A DNA stretch of 64,000 bases from Rhizobium sp. (GTDB lineage: Bacteria; Pseudomonadota; Alphaproteobacteria; Rhizobiales; Rhizobiaceae). The position numbers were made by a program, and so were the translations under genes. Each line of letters starts with the position of its first letter. Within the stretch, counting starts at the first letter, position 1. The notes beneath the pieces were generated by a model. That model was given only the letters and a program-made list of their open reading frames with translations, made no database searches and had not been told where the DNA came from. Below, one piece after another: positions 55,402-64,000 of this stretch. Location: positions 124,001-188,000 of the forward strand of contig JAHHDR010000034.1 of the NCBI GenBank assembly GCA_019739215.1. Reading direction: 5' to 3'.

Positions 55402-56244
55402 ATGCTGATCCGCTTCGGTTACGACATCACCATCAACTGCCCGCAGCCCACCCCGCTGGTCTGCCTTCTCAACTCCCATCCCGACCGCGCCGGCGATATC
55501 CGCTCGGCCGAGCAGGTGGTGACCCAGCCCACCGTCACCAGCACGGTCTACCGGGATCTTTTCGGCAATATCTGCCGACGCTTCGTCGCCCCCGCAGGCG
55601 ATTTCTCCATCTGGGGCGACGGCACGATCGAGGACAGCGGCCTGCATGATCCCGTCTTTGCGGACGCCCAGGAGATTGCGGTCGCCGACCTGCCGAGCGA
55701 ATGCCTCGTCTTCCTGATGGGCAGCCGCTACTGCGAAACCGACCGGCTCAGCCAGGTCGCCTGGGACCTGTTCGGCCACGTGACGCCCGGTTGGGGCCGC
55801 GTGCAGGCGATCTGCGATTTTGCCAACCAGCGTATCAAGTTCGGCTACATGGATGCCCGCAGCACCCGGACGGCCTACGAAGCCTACCAGGAGCAGATCG
55901 GCGTCTGCCGCGATTACGCGCATCTCGCGATCACGCTGCTGCGCTGCATGAACATCCCCGCCCGCTACGTGAACGGCTATCTCGGCGATATCGGCGTGCC
56001 GATCCTCGACCCGCAGGACTTCTCCGCCTGGATCGAGGTCTATATCGGCGGCCAATGGATGACCTTCGACCCGCGCAACAACATTCCGCGCATCGGCCGC
56101 ATCGTCGTGGCCCGTGGACGCGATGCCGCCGACGTGCCGCTGATCAACTCGTTCGGCCCGCACGAACTGAGGCATTTCCGCGTCTGGACCTATGATGTCA
56201 CCGGCCTGCCGCTTCCCCTGCCGCCGGTCGAACACGCCGTCTGA
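55402..56244 (+). CDS. Transglutaminase-like family protein, catalytic His apparently replaced
   Basis: The 280-residue protein has an N-terminal beta domain (LIRFGYDITINCPQPTPLVC) and a transglutaminase-like core with the nucleophilic Cys in EQIGVCRDYAHLAITLLRCM and the Asp in WMTFDPRNNIPRIGRI. Where relatives usually have His-Ala-Trp, this one has Ser-Ala-Trp (DFSAWIEVYIGG), so the catalytic triad looks incomplete. It could still act as a cysteine peptidase with altered chemistry or be inactive. The ATG at 55402 follows AGGAG. Confidence 0.75.
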   Translation: MLIRFGYDITINCPQPTPLVCLLNSHPDRAGDIRSAEQVVTQPTVTSTVYRDLFGNICRRFVAPAGDFSIWGDGTIEDSGLHDPVFADAQEIAVADLPSECLVFLMGSRYCETDRLSQVAWDLFGHVTPGWGRVQAICDFANQRIKFGYMDARSTRTAYEAYQEQIGVCRDYAHLAITLLRCMNIPARYVNGYLGDIGVPILDPQDFSAWIEVYIGGQWMTFDPRNNIPRIGRIVVARGRDAADVPLINSFGPHELRHFRVWTYDVTGLPLPLPPVEHAV

Positions 56245-56260
56245 GGCAAGCCTGCGGCGG

Positions 56261-57625
56261 CTATTGCCGGACCATGATCCTGTCCGAGGCCAGCCAGAAC
56301 GGCGGCAGCGCCAGCGGCGCATGCGACATCGGCAGGATCGACGGCTTGAGGTCGATGCCGATCACATCGCGGATGAAGGCGCGCCGGGCTTCGACACGGG
56401 CATGGACGGCCGGGTAGAGGCGCGCCAGCTCCGCCCGCAGGGCGTCATCGGCGAAGGTCACGGAATCCTCGTGGTTCAGCGCCCAGTTGTCTCGCATCGG
56501 CACCGGGATGATATCGACCTGGAACGGCATGCCCGACCGCAGGCGCTCGGTGGAACCGGGACGAACCGGCGTGTGGACCCACTCGTCATGGCCCACGAGG
56601 TGGCCGGGATTGAGGGCCTGGTCGAGGCCATGCTCGGCCAGCGCCTCGGTGACGACGGAGAAGATCTCGCCGCCGGTCACGCCGATGTCGGCGACATCGT
56701 ACCATTCGGCAAGCCCGCGAAAATAGGCCTTTGCGGTGTCGAGGAAGTCGTCGTCATGATCGGTGAACAGGCCGGCGCGGCTCGACAGGCCGCCCCAGTA
56801 GCCGACCGCGGTCGTCACGCCGTCACCCTTCGCCAGCCGGCGGCCATTGGGGCTGCGCAGGCCGACGACAGGATTGCCCGGCGAGGCGGACGCAAACATC
56901 ACGTGGCAGCTCAGTTCCTCGCCGGCATAGCCCATGCGACCCGCTGCGGTGAATTCGTCATCGCCCTCTCGCGCGCCCTGCACGATGCGCCAGACGGCGG
57001 CGGAGGCGCGCGCCGCCCCCCATTCCATCGCCGCGATTTCATGGACGTCGACGACGGCACGCAGTCCGGTCTCGGGATGCATGAGGACGGAGGTTGCATC
57101 GGACACCGCCGAGGGATCGCCGGCCACCTCCCGCAACGTATCGACGATGAAGGCCGGGACCTGGAACGTGGGAAGGCGCCCGCGCCATTCGTCAGGCCCG
57201 AGATATTTCCAGCCGGCGAGGCCGATCGTGTCGCCTTGACGGATGCCGATCTCGCCCAGCACGTCCTCGAGATTGGGTGCGGATTCGCGCGGCTGGCCGA
57301 GCAGGCTGAGCGACTGGCAGAGCACGACCTCGATGTCGGGCAGGCCGGCGAGCACCGCATAGCTGCCGCTCTCGTTGCCCACCACGAGAACCCGCCGACC
57401 GGCCCTGCCGAGCACCAGCAGCGCCTCCTCGAAGCGCGGCTCGAAGCCTGTCAGGAACGCCATGTTGGCGAGATGCTCGCGGTCGGCATAGACCACCAGC
57501 CAGTCGCAGCCGGCGCCGGCATAGGCGGCATCGGCGCGCGCGGCGTAGGTTTCGGCCGGTATCGTGGGGCGTTCATGCGGAATGTCGAAGTCGGGCAGGC
57601 GAACGGAACGCAGCGTGAAGGTCAT
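56261..57625 (-). CDS. M24 peptidase-family protein lacking the usual metal-binding aspartates
   Basis: The 454-residue protein has a creatinase/prolidase-type N-terminal domain (GCDWLVVYADREHLANMAFL) and a pita-bread C-terminal domain (MEWGAARASAAVWRIVQGAR; LNPGHLVGHDEWVHTPVRPG). Active M24 enzymes bind two metals through two Asp, one His and two Glu. Here the expected Asp positions read GVTTAVGYWGGLSSRAGLF and have Ala and Ser, so metal binding is doubtful. It may be a non-peptidase member with a binding or other role. The ATG at 57625 was chosen for the natural N-terminus. Confidence 0.7.
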   Translation of the reverse strand: MTFTLRSVRLPDFDIPHERPTIPAETYAARADAAYAGAGCDWLVVYADREHLANMAFLTGFEPRFEEALLVLGRAGRRVLVVGNESGSYAVLAGLPDIEVVLCQSLSLLGQPRESAPNLEDVLGEIGIRQGDTIGLAGWKYLGPDEWRGRLPTFQVPAFIVDTLREVAGDPSAVSDATSVLMHPETGLRAVVDVHEIAAMEWGAARASAAVWRIVQGAREGDDEFTAAGRMGYAGEELSCHVMFASASPGNPVVGLRSPNGRRLAKGDGVTTAVGYWGGLSSRAGLFTDHDDDFLDTAKAYFRGLAEWYDVADIGVTGGEIFSVVTEALAEHGLDQALNPGHLVGHDEWVHTPVRPGSTERLRSGMPFQVDIIPVPMRDNWALNHEDSVTFADDALRAELARLYPAVHARVEARRAFIRDVIGIDLKPSILPMSHAPLALPPFWLASDRIMVRQ

Positions 57626-57744
57626 CAAATCTCTCCCAAATCGTGGCGCAGAATAGCAGCCGGCTTCAAAAGGTCCATGTCGCACTTTCCAGCCCGGACG
57701 GTTCCTGTTAAGCGCAGGTGACGACCGTTGCACGAGGCCCGCCG

Positions 57745-58443
57745 ATGTTTTCCAATGCATTCACCGACAAGTCCGTGATGGCCGACCTGATGGCCAGGAT
57801 GCTGTGGGAAATCAAGGCGGTGCATTTCCGCCCCGAGCAGCCCTACAAGCTGGCTTCGGGCATGATGAGCCCTGTCTACATCGACTGCCGCAAGCTGATC
57901 TCCTATCCCCGCATCCGCTCCGCCGTGATGGATTTCGCCGCCGCGACGATCCTGTCCGAAGCCGGCTTCGAGCGGTTCGATTGCGTGGCGGGCGGCGAGA
58001 CGGCGGGCATCCCCTTTGCCGCCTTTCTCGCCGAGCGCCTGTCGCTGCCGATGATCTATGTGCGCAAGCAGCCCAAGGGCCATGGCCGCAACGCCCAGAT
58101 CGAGGGCGCCATGCCGGAGGGCGCGCGCGTGCTCGTCATCGAGGACCTCACCACGGCGGGCGGCTCGATGTTCACCTTCATCGATGCGATCCGCGCCGCT
58201 GGCGGGGTGGTCGAGCACGGCATGGCGCTGTTCTACTACGGCATCTTTCGCGAGGCCGAGGCCCGCTTCGCCAATGGCGGGGTGGCGCTGCACCATATCG
58301 CGACCTGGCGGCAGGTGCTGGCGGCGGCCAGCGCCCAGTCGCTGTTCGACCAGCCCACCCTGGCCTCCGTGCAGGCCTTTCTGGACGATCCGCTTGCCTG
58401 GTCTGCCGCGCATGGCGGCGTCTCGGCACTTCCCACCACCTGA
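57745..58443 (+). CDS. pyrE: Orotate phosphoribosyltransferase
   Basis: The 232-residue enzyme joins orotate and PRPP to form orotidine 5'-phosphate. The PRPP motif is [20 protein letters not shown], the flexible-loop Lys is in [17 protein letters not shown], and [20 protein letters not shown] lies near the N-terminus. The ATG at 57745 is the best family match. It is divergent from the M24 gene and 12 kb from pyrC. Confidence 0.93.
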   Translation: MFSNAFTDKSVMADLMARMLWEIKAVHFRPEQPYKLASGMMSPVYIDCRKLISYPRIRSAVMDFAAATILSEAGFERFDCVAGGETAGIPFAAFLAERLSLPMIYVRKQPKGHGRNAQIEGAMPEGARVLVIEDLTTAGGSMFTFIDAIRAAGGVVEHGMALFYYGIFREAEARFANGGVALHHIATWRQVLAAASAQSLFDQPTLASVQAFLDDPLAWSAAHGGVSALPTT

Positions 58444-58563
58444 CCTGACCGGTCGTCGACTAGCCTAAGGCAAGCTCCGCCTGCGATATTCTTGACCGGA
58501 ACACGCATTGAGCGTTAGAAATCCGGCATATGCGGCGTGTGGAAGGACAGCGGTAGCAGTAGC

Positions 58564-58956
58564 ATGTATCACGCGACGACGCGCGAAATAGACGTGACAG
58601 TGGAGCCCTACTATCTCCCCGAGCAGTCCGACCCGGCCGACAGCCGCTATGTCTGGGGCTATCGGGTCGTCATTGCCAACAATTCCGACCAGCGCATCAA
58701 GCTCCTGAACCGCTACTGGAACATCACCGACGAAAACGGTCAGGTCGACGAGGTCTCGGGCCCCGGCGTGGTCGGCGAGCAGCCCGTGCTCGAGCCCGGC
58801 GACACCTACGAATACAATTCCGGCTGTCCGCTCGACACGCCCTCGGGCGTGATGTTCGGCCACTACCAGATGCTCGCAGATTCCGGCGAGACCTTCGATG
58901 TGGTCATCCCGGCATTTTCGCTGGATACGCCGGGGCTGCAGCGTACACTGAACTAG
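58564..58956 (+). CDS. apaG: ApaG (Co2+/Mg2+ efflux-associated) protein
   Basis: The 130-residue protein has the ApaG fibronectin-like fold with the diagnostic [40 protein letters not shown] and [12 protein letters not shown]. In E. coli the gene is tied to cation tolerance and diadenosine tetraphosphate; the mechanism is unclear. Convergent with hslO, with a strong terminator between them. Confidence 0.9.
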   Translation: MYHATTREIDVTVEPYYLPEQSDPADSRYVWGYRVVIANNSDQRIKLLNRYWNITDENGQVDEVSGPGVVGEQPVLEPGDTYEYNSGCPLDTPSGVMFGHYQMLADSGETFDVVIPAFSLDTPGLQRTLN

Positions 58957-58977
58957 AAATTCCGATGTTGGGAAAGA

Positions 58978-59031
58978 CCCCGCCCCAAACCCCTTCCCCG
59001 TGTGGGGCGAGGTTTGGGGCGGGGTTCTTTT
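58978..59031 (+). terminator. Strong hairpin terminator between apaG and hslO
   Basis: CCCCGCCCCAAACC (58978-58991) pairs perfectly with GGTTTGGGGCGGGG (59011-59024), a 14-base stem, followed by TTCTTTT. It lies 22 bases after the apaG stop and probably stops transcription from both sides of this convergent pair. Confidence 0.8.
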
Positions 59032-59044
59032 CACTCAGCAAAGA

Positions 59045-60034
59045 TCAGTTCGCCTTGCGAAATTCGACCGGGTCGAACTTGTAGGTCGTCGAGCAGAACT
59101 CGCATTCCACCCGGATCTCGCCGTCCTCGATCGTGCTCTCGATCTCCTCGGCACTGAAGCCTGACAGGACGCCATGCAGCTTTTCGCGCGAGCAGCTGCA
59201 ACGGTCATGCACCGGCTGGGCGTCATAGACACGCACCCCGCGTTCGTGGAACAGCCGGTAGAGCAACCGCTCGACGCCGAGATCGGGATCGGTCAGTTCC
59301 TCCGCCGCCACGGTAGAGGCCAGCATCTGGGCCTCGGCCCAGGTGTCGTCTTCCTCGAAGGCGTGCTCGGTATAGCCGTCGCCGCCATGCAGGTCGCGCT
59401 GGCGCATCCGCTCGGGGGCGCTCGGCAGGAACTGCACGACCATGCCGCCGGCGCGCCAGCTGTGGCGCGGCTTGCCGTCGGCATCCCGGTCGAACAGTTC
59501 CGCGGAGGCGAGCTTCACCCGCGTGGGGATCTGCTCGGACTGGCGGAAATAGGCCGCCGCCGCCTCTTCCAGCGTCTCGCCGTCGAGTGCGACGATGCCC
59601 TGGTAGCGCTGCGTGTGTTCGCCCTGGTCGATGGTGAAGGCCAGCACGCCCTTGCCGAGCAGTTCATGCGGCTCGGTGCGGCCGGCAGCGCTGGCCGCTT
59701 CCACCGCCTGCTCGTCAAAGCGTGCATAGCCTCGCACGCCGTCCGGGGCCGTGAAGTCGGCGACCAGGAAGTTGACGGGCCCATCGGTCTGGGTCTGCAC
59801 GATCAGCTTGCCCTCGAATTTGAGCGAGGTGCCGAGCAGCACGGTCAGCGCGATCGTCTCGGACAGAAGGCGCGCAACCGGCGCGGGATAGGAATGGCGC
59901 GACAAGATCGCGTCGGTGAGCGGCCCCAGCGACACCGCGCGGCCACGCACGTCGAGCCCTTCGACCTGGAAGGGAACGACGCGATCGTCGCCGGCGAGCC
60001 CTGTATGGCCCGGATTGACATGGATTTCGGTCAT
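59045..60034 (-). CDS. hslO: Redox-regulated chaperone Hsp33
   Basis: The 329-residue chaperone is activated by oxidative unfolding. Its zinc-binding cysteines are kept: RCSCSREKLHGVLSG and ECEFCSTTYKF. The N-terminal substrate domain has LSRHSYPAPVARLLSETIAL and LVADFTAPDGVRGYARF. It is 133 bases downstream of argF, in the common rhizobial argD-argF-hslO order. Confidence 0.93.
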   Translation of the reverse strand: MTEIHVNPGHTGLAGDDRVVPFQVEGLDVRGRAVSLGPLTDAILSRHSYPAPVARLLSETIALTVLLGTSLKFEGKLIVQTQTDGPVNFLVADFTAPDGVRGYARFDEQAVEAASAAGRTEPHELLGKGVLAFTIDQGEHTQRYQGIVALDGETLEEAAAAYFRQSEQIPTRVKLASAELFDRDADGKPRHSWRAGGMVVQFLPSAPERMRQRDLHGGDGYTEHAFEEDDTWAEAQMLASTVAAEELTDPDLGVERLLYRLFHERGVRVYDAQPVHDRCSCSREKLHGVLSGFSAEEIESTIEDGEIRVECEFCSTTYKFDPVEFRKAN

Positions 60035-60167
60035 CGGAGTCTCGGATATGTGACTGGGTCAAAGCCTGAGCGGCCGATAATCGGCTGCTTTTCGTTGGCC
60101 ATCAAGTAGGCAATTGCGCGGCCCATTCAAGACCGCGCTGCCGAACGCTCCGTTCAGCCCGGTCCGA

Positions 60168-61085
60168 TCAGATCGCTCCGAGGCACCAGGCGAGAACCGA
60201 CTTTTGTGCGTGAAGCCGGTTTTCAGCCTCGTCGAACACCACCGATTGGGCGCCGTCGATCACCTCGTCGGTCACTTCCTCGCCGCGATGGGCGGGCAGG
60301 CAGTGCATGAACAGCGCGTCGGGCCGGGCCTGCTTCATCAGCGCGGCATTGACCTGGTAGGGCATGAAGACATTGTGGCCGCGCGCCTTGTGCTCCTGGT
60401 TCATCGACACCCAGGTGTCGGTGACGACGCAATCGGCATCGGCAACGGCCTTCTCGGCATCATGGGTCAGCATGACATGGCCGCCATTGTTGCGCGCCCA
60501 GTTGAGATACTTGTCGTCCGGCTCGCTGCCGAGCGGCACCGCCATGTTCATCCGGTAGCCGAAACGGGCCGAGCCCTCGATCAGCGAATGCAGCACATTG
60601 TTGCCGTCGCCGGTCCAGGCGATCGTCTTGCCGGCCACATTGCCGCGATGCTCTTCCAGCGTCATGATGTCGGCCATGATCTGGCAGGGATGGGTCGCGT
60701 CGGTCAAGCCGTTGATGACAGGCACGGTGGCGTGTTCGGCAAGCTCCAGAAGCCGGTTGTGATCCGTGGTGCGGATCATGATCGCATCGACATAGCGCGA
60801 CAGGACCTTGGCGGTGTCGCCGATGGTCTCGGCGCGGCCGAGCTGCATCTCGGTGCCGGAGAGAAACAGCGTCTCCCCGCCGAGCTGGCGCATTCCGACA
60901 TCGAAAGAAACGCGGGTGCGGGTGGAGGGCTTCTCGAAGATCATCGCCAGCATCTTGCCGGCCAGCGGCTTGTCGCCCTTGCCGGCCTTGAGATCGGTCT
61001 TGCGGGTCTTCGCGTCATCCATGATCAGCCGGAGATCCTGGGCGGAAACGGCGGAGAGATCGAGAAAATGCTTGGTGGACGCCAT
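60168..61085 (-). CDS. argF: Ornithine carbamoyltransferase
   Basis: The 305-residue enzyme joins ornithine and carbamoyl phosphate to citrulline. The carbamoyl phosphate motif is [20 protein letters not shown], the ornithine motif [20 protein letters not shown], and the middle [17 protein letters not shown] is typical. It follows argD by 59 bases on one operon. Confidence 0.95.
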   Translation of the reverse strand: MASTKHFLDLSAVSAQDLRLIMDDAKTRKTDLKAGKGDKPLAGKMLAMIFEKPSTRTRVSFDVGMRQLGGETLFLSGTEMQLGRAETIGDTAKVLSRYVDAIMIRTTDHNRLLELAEHATVPVINGLTDATHPCQIMADIMTLEEHRGNVAGKTIAWTGDGNNVLHSLIEGSARFGYRMNMAVPLGSEPDDKYLNWARNNGGHVMLTHDAEKAVADADCVVTDTWVSMNQEHKARGHNVFMPYQVNAALMKQARPDALFMHCLPAHRGEEVTDEVIDGAQSVVFDEAENRLHAQKSVLAWCLGAI

Positions 61086-61144
61086 ATGCGTTTGTCCTTG
61101 TCGTCAATCTTGAAACGGGAGCGGTCTTCAGGAAGGGACAAGCG

Positions 61145-62326
61145 TCATCGCTTGGAAAGAGCTTCGGCCGCCTTCTCCAGCCGGGCGAGGCCATCACGGG
61201 CTTCTTCGGCGGTGGTGATCAGGGGCGGCAGCAGCCGCACCACATTGTCGCCGGCCATGACGGCGAGCAGCTTTTCGCCACGCATTGCCTGCAGCAGGTC
61301 GGCGGCAGGGATCCGTGCCTTGATGCCGATCATCAGGCCCTGGCCGCGGATTTCCTCGATGACATCGGGAAACCGGTCGGACAGCGAGGCGAGGCCCTGG
61401 CGGAAGACGAGCGAAACATCGTTGACATGCTGGAGGAAGCCTTCGGCCAGCACCACGTCGAGCACAGCATTGCCAACCGCCATCGCCAGCGGATTGCCGC
61501 CATAGGTCGAGCCATGGGTGCCCGCGACCATGCCCGAGGCAGCCTCTGCCGTGGCGAGGCAGGCGCCGACGGGGAAGCCGCCGCCGATGCCCTTGGCAAC
61601 CGCCATGATGTCGGGCGTAATGCCGGCATGTTCATGCGCAAACAGCTTGCCGGTCCGGCCGACGCCGCACTGCACTTCGTCGAGGATGAGCAGCAGGCCG
61701 TGCTCGTCGCAGAGCGCGCGGATGTCGCGCAGGAACTGGGTGGAGAACGACCGCAGGCCGCCCTCGCCCTGCACCGGCTCGAGCAGGATGCCCGCGGTGG
61801 CGTCCGTGATCGCTGCCTTGACCGCATCCATGTCCTCGAAGGGCACCTGGTCGAAGCCGGGCGCCTTGGGGCCGAAGCCGTCGATATATTTCTGCTGGCC
61901 GCCGGCGGCGATGGTGGCGATCGTGCGACCGTGAAAGGCGCCCTCGAAGGTAATGATGTGGAATTTTTCCGGATGGCCCTTGGAATAGTGGTAGCGGCGC
62001 GCGGTCTTGATCGCGCATTCCAGCGCCTCGGCGCCGGAATTGGTGAAGAACACCTTGTCGGCGAAGGTGTTGTCGATCAGGCGCCGCGCCAGCTTTTCCT
62101 GGCCGGGGGATTCATAGAGATTGGATATGTGCCACAGCTTGTCAGCCTGGTCCTTGAGGGCGGCGACCAGATGCGGATGGGCGTGGCCAAGCGAATTGAC
62201 CGCGACGCCGGCGGCGAAATCGAGATAGCGCTCGCCGGTCTCGCTCAGCAGCCAGACGCCCTCACCTCGCTCGAAGCGCAGGGGAGCGCGAGCATAGGTA
62301 TCATAGAGCGTAGCGGCGTCCGCCAT
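61145..62326 (-). CDS. argD: Acetylornithine aminotransferase
   Basis: The 393-residue PLP enzyme makes N-acetylornithine from the semialdehyde and glutamate, and can also act in lysine synthesis. Landmarks are the N-terminal [40 protein letters not shown] and the PLP Lys in [17 protein letters not shown]. The ATG at 62326 is the family start. First gene of argD-argF. Confidence 0.93.
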   Translation of the reverse strand: MADAATLYDTYARAPLRFERGEGVWLLSETGERYLDFAAGVAVNSLGHAHPHLVAALKDQADKLWHISNLYESPGQEKLARRLIDNTFADKVFFTNSGAEALECAIKTARRYHYSKGHPEKFHIITFEGAFHGRTIATIAAGGQQKYIDGFGPKAPGFDQVPFEDMDAVKAAITDATAGILLEPVQGEGGLRSFSTQFLRDIRALCDEHGLLLILDEVQCGVGRTGKLFAHEHAGITPDIMAVAKGIGGGFPVGACLATAEAASGMVAGTHGSTYGGNPLAMAVGNAVLDVVLAEGFLQHVNDVSLVFRQGLASLSDRFPDVIEEIRGQGLMIGIKARIPAADLLQAMRGEKLLAVMAGDNVVRLLPPLITTAEEARDGLARLEKAAEALSKR

Positions 62327-62556
62327 GGCGGTTCTCCCTGAAGGGCAATAGAACGTTGGGCCGGCCGGTACCGGCCCGAGAAAATGCAAAAGCCGCCCTC
62401 GCAGGCGGCAGCGGCACTATTAGCATCTCATCTCCGGTCGTCAACAAAAACCCGCATTTCCACGCCAATCGCACGGCGTCGCGACGCATCGGGCCGGCGT
62501 CACACCGGAACGCGAAATGCGCTTGACAGATCAATCCTGGGGATAACCCGAAAATC

Positions 62557-62708
62557 GATTCCCATGGATTCGACCGACTCTTGTCAGGGAGTCCCCGGGT
62601 CACTAGTTTAGGCGGAAATAAAACTAGACTGCATGCGGCGGAACTAGTCACCAAGAAAAATATCAGGGGTCCTCGCCCTCAGGCTTGCCTGGGAGCGCTG
62701 ATGGATTC
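62557..62708 (+). promoter_or_regulatory. Cluster of GANTC methylation sites upstream of gcrA
   Basis: GATTC at 62557-62561, GATTC at 62567-62571, GACTC at 62576-62580, GAGTC at 62589-62593 and GATTC at 62704-62708 form a cluster, four of them in 37 bases. GANTC is the target of the cell-cycle methyltransferase CcrM, and GcrA acts at methylated GANTC promoters. It lies in the 399-base gap between argD and gcrA, which otherwise holds only a weak TTGACA at 62523. Confidence 0.65.
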
Positions 62709-62725
62709 CGGAAGAGGACGATACA

Positions 62726-63259
62726 ATGGAAACTGGCGCAATCTGGACCGAGGATCGGGTCGACAGGCTCAAGAAACTCTGGTCGGAGGGGTTGAGTGCG
62801 AGCCAGATCGCAGCACAGCTCGGCGGCGTCAGCCGCAACGCCGTGATCGGCAAGGTGCACCGGCTTAATCTTCCCGGCCGTGCCAAGGCCGGCGGCGCCA
62901 CCTCGGCCCGATCCCAGAAGCGGGTTACGATCCCCACCCAGTCGCGCCCGACAACCTTTGCGCCACGGACGATCACCCGCACCGTCACCCGCCCCGCCGG
63001 CGCCACGATGATCAAGGAAGACATCGAGGTCGATGCGCACGAGGAAATGCAAATCACGACCAGCAATGTCGTGGTGCCGATTTTCAAGCGCGTCCCGCTG
63101 ATCCGGCTCACCGAGCGCACCTGCAAGTGGCCGCTCGGCGATCCGCTGAAGGACGATTTCTGCTTCTGCGGCAACGACTCCCCTGACAATACGCCGTATT
63201 GCACCTATCACCAGAAGCTGGCCTACCAGCCATCTTCGGAGCGCCGCCGCGTCCGCTGA
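62726..63259 (+). CDS. gcrA: GcrA cell cycle regulator
   Basis: The 177-residue protein has the GcrA DNA-binding start AIWTEDRVDRLKKLWSEGLS and SRNAVIGKVHRLNLPGRAK, then a linker and the conserved C-terminal segment TCKWPLGDPLKDDFCFCGND with YCTYHQKLAYQ. GcrA joins sigma-70 RNA polymerase at methylated GANTC promoters to drive S-phase genes. Convergent with the phosphatase-family gene. Confidence 0.93.
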   Translation: METGAIWTEDRVDRLKKLWSEGLSASQIAAQLGGVSRNAVIGKVHRLNLPGRAKAGGATSARSQKRVTIPTQSRPTTFAPRTITRTVTRPAGATMIKEDIEVDAHEEMQITTSNVVVPIFKRVPLIRLTERTCKWPLGDPLKDDFCFCGNDSPDNTPYCTYHQKLAYQPSSERRRVR

Positions 63260-63316
63260 TACGCCTGGTGCATGCATTGAAGCCGGGAGCGGTCGACGCT
63301 TCCGGCTTTTGCGGAT

Positions 63317-64000
63317 CTAGATTTCCAGCAGCAGCGGACAGTGGTCGGAAACTTCCGGATCGGTCACAACGTCGAAGCGTCGCACCTCGACGATGTCATT
63401 CACCAGCATGTAGTCGGCAAACCGCCCGGGCTTGCGATAGTGCGACGTCCGCGTGCCCTCGTGGCCGCGACCGGTGACGAGATCGTGCAGCCCGGCTTCG
63501 GCCAGGAGGCCGAACGTCGCGCTGTCTGGCTCGATGTTGAAATCGCCGCACAGCACGATGCGGTCGCCGGGCACCGCTATGGCTCTCGCGAGTTCGGCGA
63601 GTTTCTGTGCCTGCGCCATACGTGCGGGCGTGTCCATCTTGCCGGCAGGATCGCGCAGGCCGTGGGCATGGATGATCGACACCGGCCAGCCGCGTTCGAA
63701 GTCGTAGAGGCGAACCGCATGGGCATTGCGCGAGCGCGGATGGGCGCCGTAGCCATCGGCTGAAAAGCCCTTGTGGATGAAGGACTGGATCTGGCCGATC
63801 ACCGCCACGCGCTTGCGGACGAATGTCGCGATGCCCCATTGCGACGGGATGGCGCGGCCGTCGACGTCCCACAAAACGCCCTGCGCGGCCGGGCAGAAGG
63901 TCGCGCCGTGATGCGGCAGTGCGCGCACGAGATCACCAAAGAAGTTCGCGCGCTGCGGCAGCACATGATCGCCGTCGCGGTAGTCGAGCCAGTCTCTCTC
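63317..64000 (-). CDS. Endonuclease/exonuclease/phosphatase family protein (5' end missing)
   Basis: The frame is open to the right edge; 227 residues are present. The EEP fold is shown by VLCGDFNIEPDSATFGLL and the catalytic DHCPL near the end (VTDPEVSDHCPLLLEI). The upstream part (HDRVLPQR-type start and WDVDGRAIPSQWGIATFV) is typical of metal-dependent phosphodiesterases of this group. The substrate cannot be told. Convergent with gcrA. Confidence 0.75.
   Translation of the reverse strand, partial: ERDWLDYRDGDHVLPQRANFFGDLVRALPHHGATFCPAAQGVLWDVDGRAIPSQWGIATFVRKRVAVIGQIQSFIHKGFSADGYGAHPRSRNAHAVRLYDFERGWPVSIIHAHGLRDPAGKMDTPARMAQAQKLAELARAIAVPGDRIVLCGDFNIEPDSATFGLLAEAGLHDLVTGRGHEGTRTSHYRKPGRFADYMLVNDIVEVRRFDVVTDPEVSDHCPLLLEI

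Noticed and set aside
60114-61505. Long plus-strand frame across argF and argD
   Set aside because: It is the antisense frame of clearly recognised argF and argD, with the Arg/His/Gly-rich composition of GC-rich shadow frames.
1-64000. CRISPR arrays, tRNA or rRNA genes, insertion sequences
   Set aside because: No regularly spaced repeats, cloverleaf-like segments, rRNA core sequence or transposase frames were seen.

Overview
The window is GC-rich chromosomal DNA from an alphaproteobacterium, most likely of the order Hyphomicrobiales (Rhizobiales). The reasons are a GcrA cell-cycle regulator beside a cluster of GANTC sites, the argD-argF-hslO block with apaG opposite, a FrcBCA-type sugar transporter, the aerobic cobaltochelatase genes cobS-cobT behind bolA and a DnaJ-like gene, and an EcfG-type stress promoter. 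No rRNA, tRNA, CRISPR array, prophage or insertion sequence was recognised. Genus cannot be told from the sequence alone.

Layout. 1-4.5 kb: a truncated TadG-like protein, a D-2-hydroxyacid dehydrogenase, an SH3 protein, an adenosine-kinase-like PfkB enzyme and a small multidrug-type membrane protein. 4.6-11 kb: two tandem paralogous LuxR-type regulators, a DMT exporter, tryptophan 2,3-dioxygenase with a divergent Lrp regulator, and a UxaA-type dehydratase. 11-20 kb: a histidine kinase/response regulator pair, small stress and metabolic genes, an AraC regulator and a secreted RTX protein. 20-26.8 kb: a divergent eight-gene lipid-modification locus (FAD oxidoreductase, DUF1365, CFA synthase, DUF2147, DUF2177 in one direction; DUF1295, a second CFA-type methyltransferase and a membrane protein in the other). 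26.8-34.5 kb: RecX, a UvrD-like helicase, a cobalt-type nitrile hydratase operon, a chemoreceptor and a DUF922 protease. 34.7-38.5 kb: a sugar ABC operon with a convergent LacI regulator. 39.8-44.8 kb: a fructose-type frcBCA operon divergent from a ROK regulator and a mutarotase. 44.9-54 kb: pyrC, a broken VapBC pair, bolA, dnaJ-like, cobS, cobT, an esterase-like protein, sthA. 54-64 kb: a LysR regulator, a transglutaminase-like protein, an odd M24 protein, pyrE, apaG, hslO, argF, argD, gcrA and a truncated endo/exonuclease/phosphatase.

How the genes work together. The clearest candidate system is the lipid locus at 20-26.8 kb: two S-adenosylmethionine-dependent fatty-acid methyltransferases, a flavoenzyme, a DUF1365 protein and a DUF1295 reductase-like membrane protein, all served by one divergent promoter region. 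It resembles loci that make methylated or furan fatty acids in other alphaproteobacteria, but has extra members. The two sugar ABC operons share a plan: single-domain ATPase, hairpin between binding protein and permease, and palindromic operators near the first gene.

Sequence quality or gene decay. Six genes (FAD oxidoreductase, chemoreceptor, sugar-binding protein, vapC, cobS, cobT) are interrupted by single-base indels, almost all insertions. cobS alone needs about eight to be removed, within 0.5 kb. Residue conservation between the breaks is high, so consensus error is as likely as real decay; this is flagged throughout.
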